Source: Branchinecta lynchi
Taxonomy: Eukaryota; Arthropoda; Branchiopoda; Anostraca; Branchinectidae
Length of the DNA stretch: 64,000 nt
Direction: 5' to 3'
Assembly (NCBI GenBank): GCA_023053575.1
Contig: JAKZAP010000053.1
Coordinates: 1-64,000 of the forward strand
Shown: positions 57,621 to 64,000 of the stretch, in pieces
Numbering within the stretch: position 1 is the stretch's first letter
How the letters are laid out: every line of letters starts with the position of its first letter
Position numbers and translations under genes: made by a program
The notes under the pieces: generated by a model
Database searches by the model: none
What the model was told of the DNA's origin: nothing
What the model saw: the letters and a program-made list of their open reading frames with translations, nothing else

Positions 57621-57712
57621 ATGGGAAAAACTTGTTTATTCAAAGACTGCTCTACAACATGCAGGAACATAGCTTCACTACGTGTGAGACTACATAAGAT
57701 ACCGGAAGACAA
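57621..57712 (+). CDS. THAP-domain gene, first coding exon
   Basis: From the ATG at 57621 the exon encodes MGKTCLFKDC then LHKIPED. C5 and C10 are the first two ligands (C-x4-C) of a C2CH THAP zinc finger, and LHKIP matches the family's F/LHxFP turn. A consensus donor, AA/GTAAGT, ends the exon at 57712 in phase 2. The exon at 60577 starts in the complementary phase after TTTTCAG and supplies the missing C-x2-H ligands with a spacing that fits the family. THAP domains bind DNA and occur in transcription factors and P-element-type transposases; which this is cannot be told from the part in view. Upstream, a minus/plus GC-rich repeat lies close, so the promoter is not obvious. Confidence 0.75.
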
Positions 57713-57940
57713 GTAAGTTCATTTATTATTTTCACCTTCTGGTGTAATTCTGTATGGATTTGCCAACTAGTATGATCTGCATAGCAAGCTTTGTTGTGTC
57801 CAAACAAAAGGGTGAATCATATCAACTCGAACTGGTGAAACAATAGTTGCGTTTGCGAGAAAGAAGATTAAAACTTAGTGGTGTAACTGGATAGGCTATC
57901 TGTTTTTTTTTTAGAATGAATTTGAAAAGTGGAATTCCGG

Positions 57941-58081
57941 GCAATAGTCGTTTTTGCAGAGCACCGTGTATCAGATACCACAATAACTGCAAAACGGATA
58001 ATTGCAGATCAGTTGCAGATCTAGTTAGTTGGTTACCGTGGTAACAGATATTATGGTATCAGCAAAAATGCAACTAATATA
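57941..58081. mobile_element. Palindromic MITE in the THAP intron
   Basis: CAATAGTCGTTTTTGCAGAG at the left and TATCAGCAAAAATGCAACTA at the right, with GGTTACCGTGGTAACAGATA inside. A short, diverged member of the ATACCATGGTATCTG family. Confidence 0.55.
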
Positions 58082-58090
58082 ATTGCTTGC

Positions 58091-58545
58091 ATGATAAATG
58101 TTCTTTGAGCCCAAGCTGACTTTGAAACATTTATTCAAACAATAGCTGCATTTTTTTCCATCATCCATTTAACAGACCTACAAGATTTCCCATATAAGTC
58201 GTTTTCTTCCTTTGGTTAACCGACCTTAGTTTTATATGCTGTTTTTTGGCTCCATTTGCTGGTCGGTCAACCAACCTGTGGACTGAGGCGGGAGCTCCGT
58301 CAAACCGGCCTGCGCTCTTGGCACAACCCAAAATTCAAAATTCTCATTGGAGAGATAGGGGGCGGCTACAGGAAGACGGCATGTTTTCTTATAAGCCGTA
58401 TTTTAGAGCTCAGTCAAACCGACCGGCTAGACGAAAAAATGGTCAATAGTGGCAAATAGGTTAGGTTAACCGACCAAGAAGGGCTGAAATATCGCTGATG
58501 AAGAATCGTAGCTGACATATCCATTATAAACATTGTTTGAATAAA
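58091..58545. mobile_element. Hammerhead-family arms with a foreign interior
   Basis: 58091-58143 is the family end (GAGCCCAAGCTGACTTTGAA) reading inwards. 58466-58545 is a partial plus unit (AAGAAGGGCTGAAATATCGC to ACATTGTTTGAATAAATG) lacking CTGANGA. Between them, 58220-58460 relates to 8860-8935 inverted (CCTGCGCTCTTGGCACAACC and CAAAATTCTCATTGG). No intact core. Confidence 0.55.
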
Positions 58546-59394
58546 TGCATGCATGATAATTCCTAGGGGATTGGGGATTGTCAGAGGCCTCGCCAGGACA
58601 TCATCGATTATACTAAAATTCTTTGGTGATAGTAAATTTTTTATATATATTACCTGTTTATTCATTATATTATATTTCTAGTCCTAATTTTAGTGGATGA
58701 AAATCTCAGGTAATTCATTTGTGAGTATCCTGAATGAGTGTTAGCGGAAATTCAGATTTTTTCTTCGTCAATCAGCCAAAATCTATTAAATTTGTGGCTG
58801 CTTCAAATTGTTCCTGACGCAATCAATTTTTAAAGCTCTCATAGGTATCACAAGGGTTTTTTGTGTGTAAACAGCCATTTACCAACTTCTACTTATCGCT
58901 TTTGAGCGATACTCCGAGAAATGTTTAAAGGTTTAGATTTTGTTATTAAGCTTGGGGCGTAATAAATTTGTTCCTATCTTATCTATAGGTAACACAAGGT
59001 ATTATACATGGGTTTCCGATAAAAAAAATTGTTGTTCTTTTGCTTAAATAGAAAGCTTTATAAAATGCACTTATCGCTATCACACTTCCTGAATAACTTC
59101 CATTGTAGCAACACAAAAGAAAAACTCCCCTGTCTCCTTGTTGTCCACACCGCATCTTAGTGGTGCTGCAATTTTCTTAACCCGCCCCTGCACGAAAAGA
59201 CCACTCGCTGAAGTTTTGACGCCTCAAATGCCTTGAACATAGTAGGAGGAGCTGTGACTATGACCTGTTTTCAGTACATGGGAAGCATACAGCTTGTCAT
59301 TACCCCCTATCGTTATGTTGCTCTGACGTTAGGGGACGTTCCATCTCTGTAGAAGGCTGTATGTAGATAGTTAGGCTGTCCATGTCGGCCTAAA
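58546..59394. other. THAP intron; repeat near 59110-59350
   Basis: AT-rich without exons. 59110-59350 is a diverged copy of the 16.2-19.6 kb repeat (CGCATCTTAGTGGTGCTGC, CCTCAAATGCCTTGAACATA, GTTATGTTGCTCTGACGTTA) and lies directly upstream of the duplicate exon. Confidence 0.4.
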
Positions 59395-59491
59395 ATGAAT
59401 TGGGAAGAACGTGCATTATCAAAGGTTGCACCACAAATCAAAGCAATGTGAGGTCACGTCATGTGAAGCTCCATAGTATACCGGAAGGCCA
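59395..59491 (+). pseudogene. Decayed duplicate of the THAP first exon
   Basis: The frame before the donor CCA/GTAAGT reads RTCIIKGCTTNQ then KLHSIPEG, keeping C-x4-C and the LHxIP turn, and it ends in the same phase 2 as 57712. The intron start also aligns with that of the first copy. The ATG at 59395 is out of frame because five extra bases (AATTG) follow it, and an in-frame TAA stands at 59391. It could only be used if joined to an upstream exon. Either a failed tandem duplicate or an alternative internal exon. Confidence 0.6.
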
Positions 59492-60064
59492 GTAAGTTGT
59501 AAGCTATTCATTCATTATCTTGGTCTTCTGCAGGCCTCCTGATACTGTATACCTGCTGTATTAAGCCAGAGTAGAGCTACCTAAACTTAAAGTCTAACTG
59601 AAGATCAAACTTAATTGTGTATCATTTAACTGAACACACCGGATTATTTGGATTGTGGAAAGGAATTGTTTTATTTTTTACTACAGTACAGGAGGAGTAT
59701 CCAACCTCAAACAAGATTTCAAATTTCCAGAGAAGGGTCTACCGAGGGATAAATTTTCAAATAAAAGCTAGTGGAACTTTTTTAGATTTTTCTTACAGAC
59801 CATACTCTGGGCTTTAAGAATCTGTTCCAATTATCAAAATTGGAGCATCCTTTCTATTTTTCAGCTGTCCAAATCTTAAGCTGATCAGTTTCAGGGATTG
59901 CCACATTGTATGATCATTCTTGAGGCTATGACAACCTACCTGGACACAACCCTTAATCCTCTTAGTTTACCATACTTAAAGACCTGCTAGTCCTGAACGA
60001 AATTGAATTCATTCTAAGTCGCTATCCTTGACGGATTGGATTTTATCAGTGCTGCACGCTAAGC

Positions 60065-60548
60065 CATCCCGGTCTAACGAAAACGAAACTAAAATTTCTA
60101 CTTTATTCAAATTCAGGATTTTTGAATCCCTAATCCATTCCATTTATTCAAACAATGTTTACAACGGATACATCAGCTGCAATTCTTCATCAGCGATATT
60201 TCGGCCTTTCCTGGCAAGGGTCCTCGTCAGGCTGTCAATCCTCTAGGTCAGCGTCAGGGAAGGAAACAAACCTTTAATCACCGGTTTTGAAATTCAAACG
60301 AATCAGCGTATCTCCTTACCCCTATATCCAACGTCTAATCAGGTTTGTTTCCATCCCCGACGTTGACCTAGAGGATTGACAGCCTGACGAGGACCCTTGG
60401 CAGGAAGGGCCGAAATATCGCTGATGAAGAATTGTAGCTGACGTATCCGTTGTCAACATTGTTTGAATAAATGGAATGGATTAGGGATTCAAAAATCCTG
60501 ACTTTGAATAAAGTAGAAATTTTAGTTTCGTTTTCGTTAGGCCGGGAT
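60065..60548. mobile_element. Large hairpin with two hammerhead cores beside the THAP exon
   Basis: The arms 60065-60275 and 60335-60548 are inverted repeats of about 210 bp, from ATCCCGGTCTAACGAAAACG inwards. They enclose opposite-facing units with cores at 60170-60236 (minus) and 60378-60442 (plus), separated by a spacer of about 60 bp. The flanking arms beyond the known family ends are also inverted, so the structure is larger than other copies. Its right edge is 28 bp from the acceptor of the THAP second exon. Confidence 0.75.
60378..60442 (+). ncRNA. Hammerhead-ribozyme-like core, copy 9
   Basis: GACAGC, CTGACGA, GGACCCTT...GAAGGGCC, GAAA, then TTGTA/GCTGACG. It is in the sense orientation of the THAP gene, inside its intron. 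Copy 8 (60170-60236) faces it. Confidence 0.45.
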
Positions 60549-60576
60549 CTGCGACAAAAAAGGCACTTCTTTTCAG

Positions 60577-60767
60577 GGTGATAGACTGGCTCACACGAAT
60601 CCATCGCACCGACGTATTGACGACCCACTCCATACCTTCTGTTGCAAAGTCAAAAGCCATATGCTCTCTGCATTTTTCGGCTGAATGCTTCATGAGTCGA
60701 GACTTCCTTGCTTTACGGAATGCTCTAAGGCCTGATGCTGCGCCTTCGATGATTTCAGTCCATCCAG
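60577..60767 (+). CDS. THAP-domain gene, second coding exon
   Basis: After TTCTTTTCAG the exon reads VIDWLTRIHR, then KAICSLHFSAECF and LRPDAAPSMI. It supplies the conserved Trp, the C-x2-H ligand pair (CSLH) and the AVPTIF-like motif (DAAPSM) that close a THAP domain. From C10 of exon 1 to this Cys there are 49 residues, within the usual THAP range. The donor CCAG/GTAAAG at 60767/60768 leaves phase 1, matching every exon of the array at 62461-63603. All ligands are intact. An ATG is absent at the exon start, as expected for an internal exon. The upstream 28 bp is squeezed between a large hairpin and the acceptor. Confidence 0.85.
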
Positions 60768-60869
60768 GTAAAGTATTCTCTAATAGTTTTATTAATTATC
60801 TATTAGTTTACATGCCATCAACAACAGTAGGTTCCCGTCGCGCCCCTCAAGAGGCGGCATACTAAAATA

Positions 60870-61000
60870 ATAATATTAATGACACTTTTATTTCAGCGCA
60901 AGCCATATAAGTTAAACACAAAACAAACAACACACAAAATTAAAAATATAACAAATTAAAAATAAAAAAGTAATAATAATAAGTTATAATAAAACATGAC
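60870..61000. repeat. AT-rich retroelement-tail-like segment
   Basis: AATAATAATATTAATGACAC then TTTTATTTCAGCGCAAGCCA and long A/T-rich text look like a minus-strand LINE 3' UTR. No coding part is attached. Confidence 0.35.
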
Positions 61001-61012
61001 AAACAAGACCAA

Positions 61013-61929
61013 AGGTTTCGATGGGATCTCAAAAGTTCAATATTTGATCCAAACAGTTGGGTCTTGTCTTCGCCAGACTCCTTGAACATTTTTACTACTA
61101 AAATTTAGAAACAGATAAAGGCCAAAGAGCTAATCATCTGGGAAACCCAAGTTCAGCTATGGATTCAGCATGTGTGTTTACCCATATAAGTCATATCTAT
61201 TTTGACGAAAGATCAAAACTTTCTGCCCTACTTCTGCCAATTTTCCGCTTTTGGCGAAATCCGGAACTACTTCTCCCACGAAAAAATAAAGCTCATAAAG
61301 GAAGTCAGCATAGCCAATATCCAACATCTAATCAACTTCAAATAAAATTTAACTTATTATAAGTTTTCCGGTTTCAGCCGGATTCCTGGGCGTACTATAT
61401 GTCCGGTAAAAACGATTGTCATACGCGAATTCAGCGTCTCATCTTACCTCTAAATCGGACATCTAATCAACTCCATATACAAATTTTGCTTTTCACAAAT
61501 TTTCCGGTTTTGGCCGGATTCCGGGCGAACTACTTGTACGGGTAGAAAATGATTTTCAAATAAAAAACTTTTACTTTTACAAGGTTTCCGGTCTTGACTG
61601 GATTCCGGGTGAACTACTTGTCCGGCGAGTAAATGGTTTTCACATTCGTGTTCAGCACGTCTTCTTACCCCTTAATCGACTATCTCATTGGAATATTTTG
61701 TTTGCCCCTTAGTTTGAACCCCCTCCCGCACCCCTAAATGTAGGGCTTCTAAATGTAGAGCCCATCTACGAACTCGACCTTTCCCTTGACACAAAGAATC
61801 CTCACATCAAGTTTGATCAAAATAACTCATTCCCTTCGAGAGTTATCATGCTCACAGACGGACAGACATACAGACGGACAACTTTTGCGATGCCATAGGT
61901 ATCCCTTCACTTATGTTTTGGGATCCCAA
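61013..61929 (-). repeat. GGATCCC-ended repeat, complete minus copy
   Basis: From AAGACCAAAGGTTTCGATG through GGGATCTC to TTATGTTTTGGGATCCC. It includes several GCCGGATTCCGGGCGAACTA subrepeats and CAGACGGACAGACATACAGA. Lies in the THAP gene between exon 2 and the exon array. Confidence 0.75.
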
Positions 61930-62049
61930 AAACATAGTTCTGAATAGCAATCACACAGATATGTAGCCTCACGACGCAGCTTAATTGCTTCAGCTTCAGC
62001 GCTTTCTCCGGATAATCATATACCTTGGTTATAGCCCTTTACGTGATGC

Positions 62050-62460
62050 TATCTACGACAGATAATCTGATAGAACCTCCATCTCCCTATCTCTGTAATA
62101 TGACCATGCGGAGTCGAATATATTCAGATACCCTACCCGATGCAAACGAGGGAGGAGGAGCTAGGCTGAACATCACAGTTTGTTACCTTTTCTACTGCAC
62201 TTATGCCCTTGGGCAATGTCATAAATCCTTCATCCATTCATTCAAAAGTTTCTATTCTTTTAGGTTACAACAGACCGTTTGGTTTAGTTAGCCTAGATTA
62301 GTAAAATCGGGAAACCTTGTTCTTGTGTTTTTCTTTTGTTATTTTTCCACTGTTTTTTCCCTTTCTTTCATTTTCCTTTTCTGTGTAATCTGTCGCACGT
62401 TCTGTAGAACTTTGATGGGTAATAAAGTTTACTTTCATACATTCATTCATACATACTATA
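62050..62460 (+). mobile_element. Repeat and LINE-type 3' UTR cutting the first array exon
   Basis: 62060-62190 matches 26878-26990 (CCATCTCCCTATCTCTGTAA, CGGAGTCGAATAT). Then a T-rich UTR-like stretch ends in GGGTAATAAAGTTTACTTTC and ATTCATTCATAC repeats, which stop exactly where the partial array exon begins (62461). This suggests a retroelement 3' end inserted into or beside that exon. Confidence 0.5.
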
Positions 62461-62518
62461 TCACCTGACTCAAAATGTCTTGATCAACTACGAGACGATT
62501 CTAACGAATATTTTGCAG
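62461..62518 (+). pseudogene. Array exon 0, truncated
   Basis: TCACCTGACTCAAAATG onwards encodes SPDSKCLDQLRDDSNEYFA and ends GCAG/GTAAGG in phase 1, homologous to the second half of the later units. The front half and acceptor are missing, replaced by a retroelement tail. Confidence 0.6.
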
Positions 62519-62692
62519 GTAAGGTTGAACTGGTTGACAAATCTAGGACGGCCGGATTCCCTGAAATCTCGCTAAAATGAGAGACATAAGGCTCATTCAT
62601 ATGAGTACTTTGAACGCCTAATTTTGGGTGTTGTCATCCTGCGATAAAAGTTAAAAAGGTGGTTTATACATAGAGATTTTTGTCATTTCTAG

Positions 62693-62806
62693 TTCAAAAC
62701 GGACTGTGTTTCATTGAAAGATCCGCATCACCTGATTCGTCTTCCGAACCACCTGAATCAGAATGTCATGATCAATTGGGAGACAATTCTACCGAAATTT
62801 TTGCAT
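62693..62806 (+). CDS. Array exon 1 of the THAP gene (donor mutated)
   Basis: The acceptor TCATTTCTAG precedes 62693. 114 nt in phase 1-1 encode QNGLCFIERSASPDSSSEPP, then ESECHDQLGDNSTEIFA. The segment is rich in Ser, Pro, Glu and Asp with two Cys, with no known fold, and is probably a disordered linker. Where the other units have CAG/GTAAGC this one has CAT/ATAAGC, so the normal donor is lost and the exon is probably skipped or read through. Confidence 0.6.
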
Positions 62807-62957
62807 ATAAGCTTTAATGATTCACTATTCTAGGACGGTCGGATTCCCTAATCATACTAATACTTTAAATGCCTCATTCTGGGTGTTATTAAAAAACAAC
62901 ATCCTGCGACAAAAGTTAAAATGGTGGTGTATACATAGAGATTTTTTTCATTTCTAG

Positions 62958-63071
62958 TTCAAAACGTAACGTGTTTCATCGAACAATCCGCATCACCTGA
63001 CCCGTCGTCCGAACCACCTGATCCAGAATGCCGTGATAAATTGGGAGACAATTATACCGAAATTTGTGCAG
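62958..63071 (+). CDS. Array exon 2 of the THAP gene
   Basis: Acceptor TCATTTCTAG, 114 nt, donor GCAG/GTAAGC, phase 1-1. Encodes QNVTCFIEQSASPDPSSEPP, then DPECRDKLGDNYTEICA. No stop in this frame; both Cys of the unit are kept and a third appears near the end. Phase matches exon 60577-60767. Confidence 0.7.
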
Positions 63072-63224
63072 GTAAGCTTTAATGATTCACTAGTCTAGGA
63101 CGGACAGATTCCCTGATCATACGAATACTTTGAATGCCTCATTTTGGGTGTTGTTCAAAAACAGCATACTGCGATAAAAGTTAAAAAGGTGGTTTATACA
63201 TAGAGATTTTTTTTTCATTTCTAG

Positions 63225-63350
63225 TTCAAAACGAACCGTGTTTCATTGAACAATCGGCGTCACCTGATCCGTCGTCCGAACTACCTGATCCGTCGTCCGA
63301 ACCTCCAGATCCAGAATGTATCGGAGACAATTCTACCGAAATTTTTGCAG
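63225..63350 (+). CDS. Array exon 3 of the THAP gene (longer)
   Basis: Acceptor CATTTCTAG, 126 nt, donor GCAG/GTAAGC, phase 1-1. Encodes QNEPCFIEQSASPDPSSELP, then DPSSEPPDPECIGDNSTEI. An internal duplication of PDPSSE(P/L) adds residues while CRDQL is shortened. The net change is 12 nt, keeping the frame. Confidence 0.7.
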
Positions 63351-63489
63351 GTAAGCTTTAATGATTGACTATTCTAGGACGGCCGGATCCGTGATCATAC
63401 GAATACTTGAATGCCTCATTTTCGGTACAAAAAACATCCTGCGATAAAAGTTAAAAAGGTGGTATATTATGATTTTTTTTCATTTCTAG

Positions 63490-63603
63490 TCGAAAACGTA
63501 ACGTGTTTCATTGAACAATCCGCATCACCTGATCGGTCGTCAGAACCACCTGATTCAGAATGTCGTGATCAATTGGGAGATAGTTCTAAGGAAATTTTCA
63601 CAG
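63490..63603 (+). CDS. Array exon 4 of the THAP gene
   Basis: Acceptor CATTTCTAG, 114 nt, donor ACAG/GTAAGC, phase 1-1. Encodes ENVTCFIEQSASPDRSSEPP, then DSECRDQLGDSSKEIFT. Last unit visible; the intron that follows diverges after about 50 bp and no later exon is recognised before the window ends. Confidence 0.7.
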
Positions 63604-63756
63604 GTAAGCTTTAGTGATTCACCAGTCTGGGTCGGCCGGATTCCCCGAAATACGACGGATATGGGAAAGTCCTCAGTTCTAACAAAGGTGTTTGTCCAGC
63701 TATTCCGGCCCATTCGTACAAATACAGTGAGTGTTCCCTTTTATTTATATTTACCC

Positions 63757-63801
63757 CATAAACAGTAAATAGAGCACACTTCACACTATTTACTGTTTAT
63801 G
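63757..63801. repeat. Perfect hairpin in the last visible intron
   Basis: CATAAACAGTAAATAG and CTATTTACTGTTTATG pair exactly over 16 bp around a 13-base loop. Could be the fused ends of a MITE or a chance palindrome. Confidence 0.6.
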
Positions 63802-63834
63802 TTTCACTATTATAAAATAGTTTATTGTCTCAGA

Positions 63835-64000
63835 AGTTCCATGCCAAGTCCGGACCGGATCCGATACTGGGGGGGGGGTTTGGAAGGGGGCACCGGAATT
63901 TTTGTGAAACGCGTAGCGTCGAGGGATCGAGATAGGATTTGGTAGGAAGAACAAGCATAAGTATTAGATTGGGTCTTGACAGAACCAGGTTATATCGGGG
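63835..64000. repeat. Dispersed GGACCGGATCC-type repeat, partial
   Basis: AGTCCGGACCGGATCCGATA, a G run and GGTCTTGACAGAACCAGG resemble 56090-56400 and 26590-26650. Cut by the window end. Confidence 0.45.

Overview
The window is animal nuclear DNA. It has C2H2 zinc fingers with HTGEKP-type linkers, a THAP zinc finger split over two exons, spliceosomal introns with GT/AG ends, a tRNA gene with internal A and B boxes, non-LTR, LTR and Penelope-type retroelements, and cut-and-paste DNA transposons. It is AT-rich and crowded with short G/C homopolymer runs. Nothing in it names the species; an invertebrate or basal-chordate genome rich in transposons fits best. There are no prokaryotic or viral operons. 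Every coordinate, repeat match and count below was made by eye.

Two genes can be argued for. (1) A minus-strand zinc-finger gene: first exon 46887-46731, last exon 28622-27733 with nine fingers. Both junctions are phase 1, and the roughly 18 kb intron between them is filled with transposons. A decayed six-finger relative lies at 54691-55310. (2) A plus-strand THAP gene: first exon 57621-57712, a decayed duplicate of that exon at 59395-59491, second exon 60577-60767, then a tandem array of at least five copies of one phase-1 exon (62461-63603). That array encodes a repeated 38-42 residue Pro/Ser/Glu/Asp segment and the gene runs off the right edge.

Most of the rest is mobile DNA. 0-5 kb: a GGATCCC-ended repeat family, a minisatellite, a LINE end and a palindromic MITE. 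8-10.3 kb: a tRNA-Thr-like gene, then a 185-bp tandem plus inverted element carrying hammerhead-ribozyme-like cores. 12.7-13.4 kb: a hAT-type foldback MITE with an 8-bp target duplication. 16.2-19.6 kb: a diverged repeat field with a 5'-truncated LINE inside. 27.7-32.2 kb: the zinc-finger exon, direct duplications and a broken LTR element whose LTR copies are inverted. 35.3-42.1 kb: a 6.77-kb Foldback-type element with 867-bp higher-order repeats and a 5-bp target duplication. 42.3-51.1 kb: nested MITEs, a hAT-type element, a Harbinger-type MITE and more hammerhead elements. 51-54.7 kb: five LINE 3' ends. 57.6-63.6 kb: the THAP gene.

The points most worth following up are the hammerhead-bearing short retroelements (nine cores, four insertions with 10-15 bp target duplications), the THAP exon array, the giant foldback element, and a short TAGGCTA/TAGCCTA motif. 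That motif is clearly over-represented and appears once as a frameshifting insertion in a zinc finger.
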